A stretch of DNA of 64,000 nt from Myxococcales bacterium (GCA_022561775.1 JADFQO010000004.1:1-64000); one strand, 5' to 3'. Positions 26,087 to 35,837 are shown, numbered from the stretch's first letter. Notes: generated by a model from the letters alone, not told the origin. A program made the numbers and translations.

Positions 26087-27769
26087 ATGACGATCGACAT
26101 CTACGAGGTCATCGCGAGCAACGCTGCGTTGCTCACCTTCTTGACGATCGGACTGGGGTACATCCTCGGCCGTGTGAAGCTCGGTAGCGTCGAGATGGGG
26201 GCCGCGACCGGCGTGCTGCTGGTCGGTCTTGGGATGGGCCACCTGGGATTCGAGGTTCCGAGCCTCTCGGGACAGATCGGTTTCACGTTGTTCATCTTCT
26301 GCGTGGGTCTGCAGGCCGGCCCCCAGTTCTTCAGTGCCTTCGCGGAGGACGGCAAGCGGTACGTGGTCCTGGCGGTGGTGGTCGCCGCGGTGGGTGTGTC
26401 GCTCAGCCTGGCGCTCGCCCGCCTGGTGGACCTCGAGTACGGGATGGCGGCGGGAGTGCTCGGCGGCGCCCTGACGAGCACGCCCACCCTGGCCGGCGCC
26501 CAGGACGCCATCAACAGCGGAGCCGCGATCCTCCCGGCCGGAATGACGATCGAACAGGCGCTCGAGAACGTCACCGTCGGCTACGCACTGACCTACGTAT
26601 TCGGGACCGCAGGCCTCATCTTGCTGGTGAACTACCTGCCGCGGATGCTCGGCGTCGATCTGAAGAAGGAGGCACGACAGCTCGCCCGGGAGAAGCGGGT
26701 TCGCGAGCACCGTGGCGACGAGGCGGAGGGTGCAGCGGGCCTCCCGCTGATTCGCGCCTACGAGATCAGTGATCCGAAGTTCGCCGGCTCCTCGATTCGC
26801 GAGCAGATCGGCGAACGTGCGAATCACATCATCGTTCAGAAGATCAAGCGCGACGGCAAGATCATCGAGCACACGCCCGACACCGTGCTCCAGCTGGGGG
26901 ACCTGGTCGCCATCGTTACGGATCTCGAGGAGCACCAGCGCGCTGCCCACGCCTTGGGCAGCGAGATCCTGGATCCGGACCTGATCGACTTCCGCATCGA
27001 TGTGCAGGAGATCGTCATCACCAACCACGAAATCATCGGCACGCCGCTGAGCGAGCTCGACTTTCCCGGCAAGTTCGGCTGCTTCGCCACCTCGATCAGC
27101 CGGGCCCAGATCGATCTCGTGCCACTCGACTCGCACACGGTCCTGCAACGCGGCGATATTCTGCGCGTCACGGGCGAGCGAAGCCGCATCGCGCAGCTCG
27201 CCCAGAAACTCGGCTACGTGGAGCGCGAGGTGGACACCACCGATCTCGTGACCCTGAGCCTCGGCATAGCCGCGGGGCTGCTTGCCGGGCTCGTCGTCGT
27301 CAAGGTCGGCGGGCTCTCGATCGGCCTTGGCAGCGCCGGGGGGCTGCTCCTTGCCGGAATCATGATCGGCTTCCTGCGCTCGTTGAACCCCACTTTCGGC
27401 CGCGTCCCGCCCGCCGCGAGCAGCGTCTTGATGGATCTGGGCCTGATGTTCTTCATGGTGAGCGTCGGCATCCAGGCCGGCGGCGGAGTGATGGCGGCGT
27501 TGCAGAGCGTCGGGCCGGTGGTGATCGTGGGTGGCATCTGCGTGACGGTGGCGCCGGTGCTCGTGGGCTATTTCGTCGGGCGCCGAGTCTTGAAGCTCAA
27601 TGCCGCGCTCTTGTTCGGATCGATCACGGGCGCGATGACGAGCACACCGTCGCTCGCCATCGTGCAGAAGGCGGCGGACAGCTCCCTGCCTGCTCTAGGC
27701 TACGCAGGCACGTACACCTTTGCCAACGTGCTGTTGACGTTCGCGGGCGGCTTCATGATGCGCCTATGA
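26087..27769 (+). CDS. AspT/YidE-type antiporter with paired TrkA-C domains
   Basis: 560 residues with internal duplication: an N-terminal membrane half (about 1-190), two TrkA-C/RCK-C domains (about 225-385, for example VIVTDLEEHQRAAHAL and ILRVTGERSRIAQLAQ), and a C-terminal membrane half. Each half has the family signature: GGALTSTPTLAGAQD, and GSITGAMTSTPSLAIVQ. This matches the aspartate:alanine exchanger family, usually 540-560 residues. Substrate here unknown; dicarboxylates or amino acids are likely. It stands alone after the deletion scar and before a long gene-free stretch. Confidence 0.92.
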   Translation: MTIDIYEVIASNAALLTFLTIGLGYILGRVKLGSVEMGAATGVLLVGLGMGHLGFEVPSLSGQIGFTLFIFCVGLQAGPQFFSAFAEDGKRYVVLAVVVAAVGVSLSLALARLVDLEYGMAAGVLGGALTSTPTLAGAQDAINSGAAILPAGMTIEQALENVTVGYALTYVFGTAGLILLVNYLPRMLGVDLKKEARQLAREKRVREHRGDEAEGAAGLPLIRAYEISDPKFAGSSIREQIGERANHIIVQKIKRDGKIIEHTPDTVLQLGDLVAIVTDLEEHQRAAHALGSEILDPDLIDFRIDVQEIVITNHEIIGTPLSELDFPGKFGCFATSISRAQIDLVPLDSHTVLQRGDILRVTGERSRIAQLAQKLGYVEREVDTTDLVTLSLGIAAGLLAGLVVVKVGGLSIGLGSAGGLLLAGIMIGFLRSLNPTFGRVPPAASSVLMDLGLMFFMVSVGIQAGGGVMAALQSVGPVVIVGGICVTVAPVLVGYFVGRRVLKLNAALLFGSITGAMTSTPSLAIVQKAADSSLPALGYAGTYTFANVLLTFAGGFMMRL

Positions 27770-28392
27770 GTACGACGCATCAGGGAACTCGGGCATTTTC
27801 ATCGCGGGGGTTGGCCTTCTTGCGACCTCTTCGATTTTTTTCGCGTGAAGAGTGATCCGTGTGGAAATGGAACGACACACCCCCTGGATGTGCCGGCAAG
27901 TAGCGGATCCAACTACGCCAGATCGAGGGGAGCTGACGGCTCTTTCAAGTCAGGCACGTTCAGCCGGACTCCGCCACCTCTCCGGCAAATTTCGCGCTGC
28001 TCCGACGTCGCGGTTTCATTCGTAGGTACGCAGCGCTACTCCATCAGGCGGCAACTGTGTCAATCAACTGTCGGGCACGTCGAGGGGGCAGGCGCGTGGC
28101 ACAGTTTGCGGCACACCCCGGCCCGAGGTGCCCTCGACTGGGCCTGATTCTAGTCTGGCGGGTCGGCTGGCGGAAGGGTTGACTCGCCCTGACAACCGGA
28201 CGACCCCGAGCCCTCCAGACGTATTCAATGAAACTGTTGCGTTGACCAGTTGAGTGCAAGACCAATTGGTTCGAACTCGGCTGACGGGACACACCCAGAT
28301 GGTGGGGGGCTCCTCCTTCGTTGTAGAATGACGGTCTGCTGCGGGGATGGTCGCGACGGCCCTTGGCACCCGGCTCGCTGCGAGGAGGATCC
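27770..28392. other. Gene-free stretch before the repeat-protein/kinase operon
   Basis: About 620 bp with only Arg/Ser-rich chance frames. It must hold the promoter of the operon that starts at 28393. A possible -10 element TAGAAT at about 28323 lies 65 nt upstream of the start; no strong -35 was seen. No RNA gene recognised. Confidence 0.4.
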
Positions 28393-29406
28393 ATGAAGTC
28401 CAGACGCGTCGTGATGCACGTCGTCTATCTCACGCTGCTCAGCTTGCTGCTGCCATCGAAGCAGTCGATGGCGCTCGATGCGAGCGACGTTTCGACGCCG
28501 CCTCCCGTCAGCGGGCGGCGCCTCTCGGATCCGGCCAGCATCCTGCCCGCGGACGTCCTGGCTCGCGTCGAACTGCTCCGCGCCAACGTCGAGTTCGTTC
28601 GGCGCTTCGTCGGCCGACAGCCCGCGCCCGCCCCGCTCCTGCGGGTCGAGTCCGCGCAGTCGAAGGAGGTGTACTCGCAGGCTCTGAATCTCGAACTGCG
28701 AGCGAATCGCCTCGCCTTCGAGCAGGTGCGGATCGTTCGTGCGGCTTCGATTCCGCAGGGGCAGGCGCTACCGGCCGCCGTCTTCGGCGTCGTCGATTCG
28801 GCGCTCGCGGCGGTGTTGCTGGTGAAGCAGGATCTGGGGATCGGAGACGCGGTCGCCGAAGAGCAGCGGCCCGAATCGACCACGCCGTCGGAGGTCTTCA
28901 ATGCAGCCGTCGCAGCCGGCAGCGAAATCAACAACGTCCTGCAGCAGCAAACCTCGCCGAGTGAGGTCTTCCGGCTCGTGACGGGGTCCGTTCACTATGC
29001 CGCCGCACTCCACGCGACGATTCGCAAAGCGCCGAGCTTGCCGACCGAGCCGGCTTTCGTTCCGAACATGATGCCATCCGACGTCTATGGGCGGATGGTC
29101 GAGTGTTTCGGGCTGGCCGCTCAGGCCTCCGCCGCGATGGGCATCGAGACGCTGGAATTCGATCCCGGCGACGAGTCGTCGCGCCGAGCCACGCCGAACG
29201 ACGTGGCCGTGCTGGCGGCCCTGCTCGTCGAGGAGCTGAGCTATCTGCACAGCCGCGTCCCCCAGGCAAAGCGGCCACCTCACGCCTACTACCCGGGTGT
29301 GCGTTTTCCGGCCCACGTCTACCAGAGGGCCGGACTGCTGAAGCGGATCCTCGAAGATCTCGTCGCGCATGGGCTCCCGAGCGGCGACACGGGCGCCGGT
29401 CGCTGA
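28393..29406 (+). CDS. Exported protein made of ~38-residue PxxV[YF] repeats
   Basis: 337 residues; ATG with AGGAGG 5 nt upstream. A signal peptide ends at SMALDAS. The body shows a recurring start motif, then a helix: PADVL at 52, SKEVY at 90, PAAVF at 127, PSEVF at 165, PSEVF at 189, PSDVY at 228, PNDVA at 268 and PAHVY at 306. Intervals are 38, 37, 38, 24, 39, 40 and 38. This implies an alpha-solenoid or stacked helical repeat that I cannot assign to a known family. It is the first gene of a tight operon; the receptor kinase begins 5 nt after its stop. A periplasmic ligand, sensor or scaffold for the kinase is an inference. Confidence 0.78.
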   Translation: MKSRRVVMHVVYLTLLSLLLPSKQSMALDASDVSTPPPVSGRRLSDPASILPADVLARVELLRANVEFVRRFVGRQPAPAPLLRVESAQSKEVYSQALNLELRANRLAFEQVRIVRAASIPQGQALPAAVFGVVDSALAAVLLVKQDLGIGDAVAEEQRPESTTPSEVFNAAVAAGSEINNVLQQQTSPSEVFRLVTGSVHYAAALHATIRKAPSLPTEPAFVPNMMPSDVYGRMVECFGLAAQASAAMGIETLEFDPGDESSRRATPNDVAVLAALLVEELSYLHSRVPQAKRPPHAYYPGVRFPAHVYQRAGLLKRILEDLVAHGLPSGDTGAGR

Positions 29407-29411
29407 GGCGC

Positions 29412-31475
29412 ATGTCCTCCTCGAGCCGGAGCTCCTCGACCTTCGCGCAGCTGCGCTCCAGCGCTGCGATGCGGCTGACCGAGGGACTGCTGTCTTCGGG
29501 CGGAAAGGTCGCGGGCGTCGGTCTCGCGATGGCGCTGCTCACGCTGGGCTTCACGATCTGGTTCCGCATCGAGCTCGGCTATCAGGCCGAGATCGGTGGG
29601 CCGCTGGCCCGCGCGGCCTCTGTGCTGGATGCGTCGATCAACGAATCGCTGGCCAGCCTGCGGGGCTGGGTCGCATACGGAGATCCGATTTTCGCGGCCG
29701 AGCGACGCAGGGTCTGGGAGCAGCAGATCGAACCCTCGGTGGTCAGACTCGCTGAACTCGCCAGCGCCTCGCGGCAGGTCGAGGCCACCGAACGAGTGGA
29801 CGCGCTCGAACACAGTCTCCGTGAACTCGCGCGCATCCAGTGGGCGATCGAGGACGTCGCACGAACGCCCGGCAACCTGCCGGCATCGGTGGCCTACAGC
29901 ATGCGCCTCGAGCCGCTCCGCCGCAGCGTGCTGTCTCGGGTTGGAGACGCAATACAGCGTTACACCGAAGAGAATCGAGAACGGGGATCAGTGGAGTTCC
30001 TTGCACTCCTCGCGCGCTTCCGCTCGACCTTCATCGAGGGCGATCTCGCTCTGAACGAACTGCTGGTCGACTACAGCGGCGCCCGGGAACACGACGTGAA
30101 GGAGCGTCTCGCGCGCTCGAGGGAACTCGCCAGTCGGATCGCCAAAGCCGCCCAGCGGGAGACGCGCGGTGATCTGTTGCAGCTGATCGACTTCAGCATC
30201 CAGGAGTTTGGCGCCTACACAGTCCAAGTGGAGGAGATCATCGCGCTTCGTCTGTCGCCTTATCGGAACGTCGCCGAGCGTCTCTTTGTCGAGGAGGCGA
30301 ATCCCACGGCGACTCAGGCCCTGGCGATTTCGGGGGAGCTGGCAGCTGAGCAGACGCGCCTCGCTACCCAAAAGGCGCAATCCCTCGCGGAAGCCAGCTA
30401 CGCGGTGATTGCAATGGCTCTCGTGATGGGGCTGCTTTCGGCCGGGTCCCTGTGGGTTTCGTTCCGACTTCGGCAGCAGGTCGAGAACGTCATGGAACGT
30501 GCAAAGAAGCTCGGTCAGTACGTGCTCGATAAACGACTGGGAAAAGGAGCCATGGGCGAGGTCTACCTCGCGCACCACGCGATGCTGCGCCGACCGACCG
30601 CGATCAAGCTGCTGCGGCCGGAGAGTGCACAGGACCTGCGCGCACAGCGACGTTTCCAGACGGAGGTGCAGTCCACTTCTCAGCTGACGCACCCGAACAC
30701 CATCGAGATCTTCGACTACGGACGCACCCCCGAAGGCGTCTTCTACTACGCGATGGAGTTCCTGGACGGCTTCACCCTGCAGTCTCTCGTGTCGCTTGCG
30801 GGGCCGGTCGACCCTGCGCGGGTCGCGAGCATCATCGTGCAGGCTTGCGGTTCGTTACACGAGGCGCACTCCCGTGGCCTCGTCCACCGCGACATCAAGC
30901 CGACCAACCTCATGCTCACCGAGCGCGGCGGCGTCTACGATGTGGTCAAGATCCTCGACTTCGGCCTGGTGAAGGATCTGGCCGCCGGTACTTCCTCCTC
31001 CGATCACGACGGAGTCGATGCGATCGTAGGAACGCCGATGTATCTGGCACCAGAGTCCATCCTCTCATCGGCCGGTGGAATGCCTCAGGCAGATCTCTAC
31101 GCGCTCGGTGCGGTCGCGTACTTTCTACTCACGGCCACGACCGTCTTCCCGACTGGGACAACGATGGAGATCCTCGATCGGCATCTGCACGAGGATCCGG
31201 AGTTCCCCTCTCAGCGCCTCGCCCGCGAGATGCCGCGCGACCTCGAGTACGTCGTCATGGCGTGCCTTGCGAAGGATCCGGCCGATCGTCCGGCCAGCGC
31301 TCAGCACCTGGCGGAAATGGTCGAGGCCTGCGAGGTCGGCAGCTGGACGGCCGCCGACGCGCGGGCATGGTGGGACGAGTACGGCGAGGCCGCGCGAAAC
31401 GAGGTGGTCGTCGAAGAAGCGAGCAGTTCGCTTCGCTCCGGTCCCGAGGTCGTCGTGGCAGCAACCCGAGAGTGA
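29412..31475 (+). CDS. Two-TM receptor Ser/Thr protein kinase
   Basis: 687 residues from ATG 29412. TM1 at about 34-53 and TM2 at about 330-352 bracket a helical periplasmic sensor of about 275 residues without His or PAS features. The cytoplasmic C-terminus is a complete PknB-type kinase: P-loop GKGAMGEVY (377-385), catalytic Lys399, HRDIKPTN (492-499), DFG (516-518) and an APE-like MYLAPES. This order (sensor first, kinase last) is opposite to PknB with PASTA domains. It lies between the repeat protein and the NTT-like protein in one operon. It probably transduces an envelope signal by phosphorylation; targets unknown. Confidence 0.92.
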   Translation: MSSSSRSSSTFAQLRSSAAMRLTEGLLSSGGKVAGVGLAMALLTLGFTIWFRIELGYQAEIGGPLARAASVLDASINESLASLRGWVAYGDPIFAAERRRVWEQQIEPSVVRLAELASASRQVEATERVDALEHSLRELARIQWAIEDVARTPGNLPASVAYSMRLEPLRRSVLSRVGDAIQRYTEENRERGSVEFLALLARFRSTFIEGDLALNELLVDYSGAREHDVKERLARSRELASRIAKAAQRETRGDLLQLIDFSIQEFGAYTVQVEEIIALRLSPYRNVAERLFVEEANPTATQALAISGELAAEQTRLATQKAQSLAEASYAVIAMALVMGLLSAGSLWVSFRLRQQVENVMERAKKLGQYVLDKRLGKGAMGEVYLAHHAMLRRPTAIKLLRPESAQDLRAQRRFQTEVQSTSQLTHPNTIEIFDYGRTPEGVFYYAMEFLDGFTLQSLVSLAGPVDPARVASIIVQACGSLHEAHSRGLVHRDIKPTNLMLTERGGVYDVVKILDFGLVKDLAAGTSSSDHDGVDAIVGTPMYLAPESILSSAGGMPQADLYALGAVAYFLLTATTVFPTGTTMEILDRHLHEDPEFPSQRLAREMPRDLEYVVMACLAKDPADRPASAQHLAEMVEACEVGSWTAADARAWWDEYGEAARNEVVVEEASSSLRSGPEVVVAATRE

Positions 31476-31488
31476 TCCGGTTTCCGGT

Positions 31489-33816
31489 GTGAGTGGAGCC
31501 GCGCTAGAGACCCGCCGCGCGACCCAGGCGGCGATGTTCGTCGCGATCGTGATGATCGGTCAGCAGCTGGCGGGCAAGGCCCTGCGCGATGGCTTCTTCC
31601 TGTCACACTTCGAAGCCAGCGCGCTTCCCTCCGTGATGACGGCGGCGTCTCTTCTCTCGGTGGGGATCGTGCTCGGAAGCGTGCGACTGATGCGACGCTT
31701 CGGGCCCGCGCGCAGTGTGCCCCTTTTCTTCGCTTTCAGCGCCGCGCTCTTCGTGCTCGAGTGGGCGCTCAGCGCTTCCCATCCAAGACTCGCAGCCGCG
31801 TTGCTCTACCTTCACACCACGAGTTTGGGCGCAGTGGTCGTTTCGGGCTTTTGGTCGATCGTCAACGAGCGTTTCGATCCGCATACGGCCAAGCAGGTCA
31901 TCGGTCGCATCGCCGGAGGGGCGGCACTCGGTGGCGTACTCGGTGGCCTGGCGGTGTGGCTTGGCGCTTCTACGCTCTCGATCCCGACGATGATCCTCGT
32001 GTTTGCCGGGCTCAACGCCCTCTGTGTGGTCGGGCTTCGCGGGATCGGCAGGCCTCCAACCCGCCGCACAACCGGTGCCGAGTCTCGAGTCTCCGCGTTC
32101 GAGATCTTCCAGGAAACACCGTACCTGCGTCAGCTGGCGCTCCTGGTGGGGCTCGCCGCCGTCGCGGGTGCGGTCTACGACTACCTGTTCAAGGCGCAGG
32201 TCGCCGCGCACTACGGCACCGGCTCAGAGCTCGTGTCCTTTTTTGCGCTGTTCTATCTGCTGCTCAGCGTCGTGGCGTTCGGCGTGCAGAATCTACTGAC
32301 TCGCCCATCGCTCGCGCTGCTGGGGCTCGCCTTGACGGTGGGTACCCTGCCGGGAGCGGTCGTGCTCTTCGGGATGGCTGCCCTGCTTTTCCCGGGGATC
32401 TCGACCGTGGTGGCGCTGCGCGGTGGCACCGCGGCCGTCGAGAGTTCATTGTACCGATCGGGCTACGAGCTGCTCTACACGCCGCTTCTGCCCGAGAAGA
32501 AGCGTCCCACCAAGATCCTGGTGGACGTTGGCGGGGACAAGCTGGGCGCAGCGATCGGCGCTGGTATCGCTTTCTTCGTGCTGGGCATCTTTCCGATCGC
32601 CGCGAATCCGATCCTGCTCTGCGTCGGCATCGGGGCCGGCGTGGCAGCGATCTTCGTGACTCGCCGACTGCACAGCGGTTACGTCGAAGCATTGGCCGAG
32701 AGCCTGCGCACGGGCGCCGTCGACCTCAGCGACGAAGCGGAATTCGATGCGACCACACGGCAGACAATCTCGGAAACCATCGTCGACATGGAACGCGCAG
32801 CGGTGCTCGAGGGGACCGGAATCTCGTCGGGTACGGACGGCTTTTCGGATCTGTCTCGCGATGAGCTGCTCGAACTCCTTCGCGCGCGTCGAGCGGAGCG
32901 GGGCGCCGAATTGGACGGTGCTCGACGCGAGCCTTTCGTTTCGACGAGGCGGAGCCCGGTGCCGTCTACCGAACTCGACGAGTCGGTCTTGGCGATCGCC
33001 GATCTGCGCTCGGGAGACGTCGAGAGAATCGAGGCGGCGCTGCGCGGCCACAACCCGCTTCCGCACGTTCTGGTTCCTCACGTGCTCCCGCTGCTCGAGA
33101 AAGACGAAGTCGCCGCATCCGTCTCCGAGGCTATACGCCGCGTTGCTCCGGCCCATGTCGGTCTGCTGCTCGACGTGGTGCTGCGCGTGCGAACGCCATT
33201 TCTCGTGCGGCGTGCGGTCTGCAAGATCCTCGGAGACGTACCGACGGAACGCTCTGCGAATGGTCTGGTGGCGCTGCTGCGCGATCCCGAGTTCGAACTT
33301 CGCTTCGGCGCCGCAACGGGGCTGCTTCAGATCTACCGGAGCCACTCCCGCCTGACTCCGCCGAAAGAGCTGCTCTTTGCAGCAGCAGAGTTGGAGGCGC
33401 GCCGCTGCCAGCGGCTGTGGCGCGCGCAGACCGCGATGGAAGGCAGGCTCACGCAGACGGCCGCCCTCGAATCGCGCGGCGGAAAGCGCGTCACGCACGG
33501 GCTCGCCTACATCTTCGCGTTGCTGCTGACGGTGCTCGACCGGGACTCGCTGCAGCTGGCGATCCGGGCGTTGGCAGACTCGGACGCAGCCCACCGTGGT
33601 ACGGGCCTCGAGTATCTCGACAACGTGCTGCCGGCCGGGCTCAAGCAGAGCCTCTGGCCGCTCTTCCAGGATGGAAGCCTCGCGCGGGAGACGCTGCGCG
33701 ATCGCGACGAGATCCTCGATGAGATCATCGGACACGCGCCGCCCAGCGCGGCGGATCTGGTGGAGCTGCGCGAGCGTATCGACGCCAGGCGCCGGGATCG
33801 CGCGGGGCAGACTTGA
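31489..33816 (+). CDS. ATP/ADP-translocase-like membrane protein with long soluble tail
   Basis: 775 residues from GTG 31489, 13 nt after the kinase stop; a later ATG (MFVAIVMIGQQ) is possible. About eleven hydrophobic segments fill residues 10-400, with an NTT-like pattern: ALRDGFFLSHF early, and SLYRSGYELLYTPLLPEKKRPTKILVD, which is the conserved late signature of bacterial NTT/MFS relatives. Residues about 410-775 are soluble and HEAT-like (GDVERIEAALRGHNPLPHVL; VRRAVCKILGDVPTERSANG). In free-living bacteria such NTT-plus-HEAT proteins are unlikely to import host ATP. Their substrate is unknown. The tail could be a target of the kinase encoded just upstream. Confidence 0.8.
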   Translation: MSGAALETRRATQAAMFVAIVMIGQQLAGKALRDGFFLSHFEASALPSVMTAASLLSVGIVLGSVRLMRRFGPARSVPLFFAFSAALFVLEWALSASHPRLAAALLYLHTTSLGAVVVSGFWSIVNERFDPHTAKQVIGRIAGGAALGGVLGGLAVWLGASTLSIPTMILVFAGLNALCVVGLRGIGRPPTRRTTGAESRVSAFEIFQETPYLRQLALLVGLAAVAGAVYDYLFKAQVAAHYGTGSELVSFFALFYLLLSVVAFGVQNLLTRPSLALLGLALTVGTLPGAVVLFGMAALLFPGISTVVALRGGTAAVESSLYRSGYELLYTPLLPEKKRPTKILVDVGGDKLGAAIGAGIAFFVLGIFPIAANPILLCVGIGAGVAAIFVTRRLHSGYVEALAESLRTGAVDLSDEAEFDATTRQTISETIVDMERAAVLEGTGISSGTDGFSDLSRDELLELLRARRAERGAELDGARREPFVSTRRSPVPSTELDESVLAIADLRSGDVERIEAALRGHNPLPHVLVPHVLPLLEKDEVAASVSEAIRRVAPAHVGLLLDVVLRVRTPFLVRRAVCKILGDVPTERSANGLVALLRDPEFELRFGAATGLLQIYRSHSRLTPPKELLFAAAELEARRCQRLWRAQTAMEGRLTQTAALESRGGKRVTHGLAYIFALLLTVLDRDSLQLAIRALADSDAAHRGTGLEYLDNVLPAGLKQSLWPLFQDGSLARETLRDRDEILDEIIGHAPPSAADLVELRERIDARRRDRAGQT

Positions 33817-35195
33817 ATCGCGCTGGGTTCGTTCAAACCCGCGATCCGAGAGTGGCCCGGTTTCTTTTCGGAGGAGTTCTCCTCCTACTCGTTTCGCCCC
33901 CGAGTCATGCGCAGGAAGCCATCCTGAACGATCAGCCCGTGGCGCCGTCCGTTACCGAAGAGGCCGTATCGATCAAGCCGACGGTCGACGAGCGCCCTGG
34001 AGCCGGACTGCTGGCTCCCTATCTGGAGAAGTTGCCGGACCTGCCGCCCGTGATTCGAGATCTGGAAGTCGGCTGGAACACCCGATCGTATTACTTCAAT
34101 CGCAATCGCTTCGAAAGCGGCCGCAAAGAGGCCTTCACGCTCGGTGGTGCACTCCGGGTGAGAACGGGATGGCTGGCCGATCACTTCGCGATTGCCGGGA
34201 CACTCTTCACATCGCAGAAGCTGATTGGAAAGAAGAGCCGAGACGGCACAATACTGTTACGCAGCGGGCAGCGCAGCTACACGGTGTTCGGCGAGGCGTA
34301 CGGAAAGATCCGCTATGGCAGCCACGAGGTCATTCTCTACAGGCATGAGATCGATCTTCCCTACGTGAACAGGAATGACAGCCGGATGACACCCAACACC
34401 TTCGAGGGCTACAAGGTGAGGGGAAAGTTCTCGTTTCTCAATGACGGAGTCGTGGAATACGGGCTGGGCTACCTGGACAAGATCAAACTGCGTGACGCCA
34501 ATCAATTCATCTCGATGTCCAGGGCGGCTGGGGTAGACGGCACAGATCACGGGATGTTCTTCGGCGGCCTCCGATTTTCACCCCGCGAGAACCTCCACTT
34601 CGGAGCGATCAACTACTACGTCGAGGACACGATCAATATCGCCTATACCGAAGCGGACTATGCGCACAGCTTCAGCGACGACCTGGCGATCCGGATGCGA
34701 GCGCAATTCAGCCACCAGCGAAGCGTCGGCGGCAACGATCTGGCCGGGTCCTCCTTTGATACCTGGGTTCTCGGAGGGCGAATGGCGCTGAGCTATCGCC
34801 ACTTCACGTTGTCCGTCGGCTTCACCACGACCGACTCAGAGAGGGAAATCCAGAGTCCGTACGGGAGTTATCCGGGCTTTGTTTCGCTGATGCGGCGGGA
34901 CTTCAATCGCGCCGGCGAGGATGCCTGGCAGGTAGGCGTCGCATATGATTTCGCGAGGCTGGGACTGGATGGGTTGAGCGCGTTTGCGAACTACGCCGAA
35001 GGCTACGGAGCGCGTGACAATGAGACCCGGGAATCACTTCCCAACGAAAGAGAATTCAACATCACCGTCGACTACCAACCGAAGTTGGGATTTCTGAACG
35101 GTTTCTGGCTGCGGCTACGCGGGGCCGTGGTCGAAACGGATGGAACGAGCACCGACTTGCGAGTCATTTTCAACTACGCATTACCAGTGCTCTAG
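33813..35195 (+). CDS. OprD-family outer-membrane porin
   Basis: 460 residues from the TTG overlapping the previous stop; a GTG at 33852 gives a tidier signal peptide ending PSHAQEA. OprD features are plain: WNTRSYYFNRN, ALRVRTGWLADHFAIAGTLF, TSQKL, SYTVFGEAYGKIRYG, EIDLPYVNRNDSRMTPNTF, and a C-terminal strand ending ADLRVIFNYALPVL-like. Known role: specific diffusion of amino acids, peptides or aromatic acids. Being the last gene of the repeat-protein/kinase/NTT operon, it probably supplies that system with a small solute, or is regulated with it. Confidence 0.92.
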   Translation: MNRAGFVQTRDPRVARFLFGGVLLLLVSPPSHAQEAILNDQPVAPSVTEEAVSIKPTVDERPGAGLLAPYLEKLPDLPPVIRDLEVGWNTRSYYFNRNRFESGRKEAFTLGGALRVRTGWLADHFAIAGTLFTSQKLIGKKSRDGTILLRSGQRSYTVFGEAYGKIRYGSHEVILYRHEIDLPYVNRNDSRMTPNTFEGYKVRGKFSFLNDGVVEYGLGYLDKIKLRDANQFISMSRAAGVDGTDHGMFFGGLRFSPRENLHFGAINYYVEDTINIAYTEADYAHSFSDDLAIRMRAQFSHQRSVGGNDLAGSSFDTWVLGGRMALSYRHFTLSVGFTTTDSEREIQSPYGSYPGFVSLMRRDFNRAGEDAWQVGVAYDFARLGLDGLSAFANYAEGYGARDNETRESLPNEREFNITVDYQPKLGFLNGFWLRLRGAVVETDGTSTDLRVIFNYALPVL

Positions 35196-35227
35196 AGGGC
35201 GCGATCGGGCCCAATGGAACTTCACAC

Positions 35228-35259
35228 TCGCCCTACCCCCTGCAACAGGGTGGAGGCGA
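35228..35259 (+). terminator. Nested stem-loop after the porin gene
   Basis: TCGCC (35228-35232) pairs with GGCGA (35255-35259), and inside it CCCTG (35238-35242) pairs with CAGGG (35246-35250) around a CAA loop. It lies 33 nt after the OprD stop. There is no T-run afterwards, so it may be a Rho-dependent or attenuating structure. Confidence 0.35.
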
Positions 35260-35308
35260 ACCTTTGGGACGCCCGGTGCTGTAGGGTCAGGCTTGGCAAG
35301 CTTGGGAG

Positions 35309-35797
35309 GTGCCTGATTCACGAGAGCCCAACACGCAGCCCGCCCACCGAATACGCCCCTTCCGGGGGTGTGCGAAATCCGTAGACGGGGTGCGCTCGAA
35401 TTCTATTGAGTCGATCGGCTTGCGATCGCAGGGGGATACCCTGTCAGGAATTCATCGAATACGAACTTCTCACGTCCTGTGTGCGGCCGGCTTGGTCGCT
35501 CTCCTGCTCGGCACGGGCACGTACGCGAAGACCCGCCAGACCCGAAGCACCGAGACGCGCGGCTTACTGGGCGACTACTCCCAGCTGAGTGAGGACGAGA
35601 CCGACCGGGTCGCGCTCATCTACGTGAACCCAGACGTCGATTGGCGCGATTACGACGCGGTCATGATCGATTCCGTGATCGTGTGGCATGCCTCGGACGA
35701 CTTGAAGCTCTCGGACGATGAGGCCCAGATGCTGACCGATCACCATTACGCGTCGCCGGTCGTCCTCGAGCGGGCCTCGCCGCTCTCCCCAAGCTGA
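35309..35797 (+). pseudogene. Truncated DUF3313 gene
   Basis: The frame holds a hydrophobic leader (VLCAAGLVALLLGTGTYAKT) and the first half of a DUF3313 protein: RGLLGDYSQLSEDETDRVAL, IYVNPDVDWRDYDAVMIDSV, SDDEAQMLTD. It then runs into an unrelated tail and stops. The intact relative at 11222 continues at that point for another ~110 residues. The lipobox Cys is also missing (TGTYAK). The true start is unclear, since no good ATG precedes the leader. I read it as a gene with its 3' half deleted. It converges on an intact DUF3313 gene 40 bp away. Confidence 0.65.
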
Positions 35798-35837
35798 GGG
35801 TCGCGGCTTCGCGGCCGAACTCCGCGCGACAGGGGGC

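Noticed and set aside
31489-33816. Energy parasitism (host ATP import) from the ATP/ADP-translocase-like gene
   Set aside because: The gene is linked to OprD and kinase genes and has a HEAT-like tail, and nothing else in the window suggests an intracellular lifestyle.
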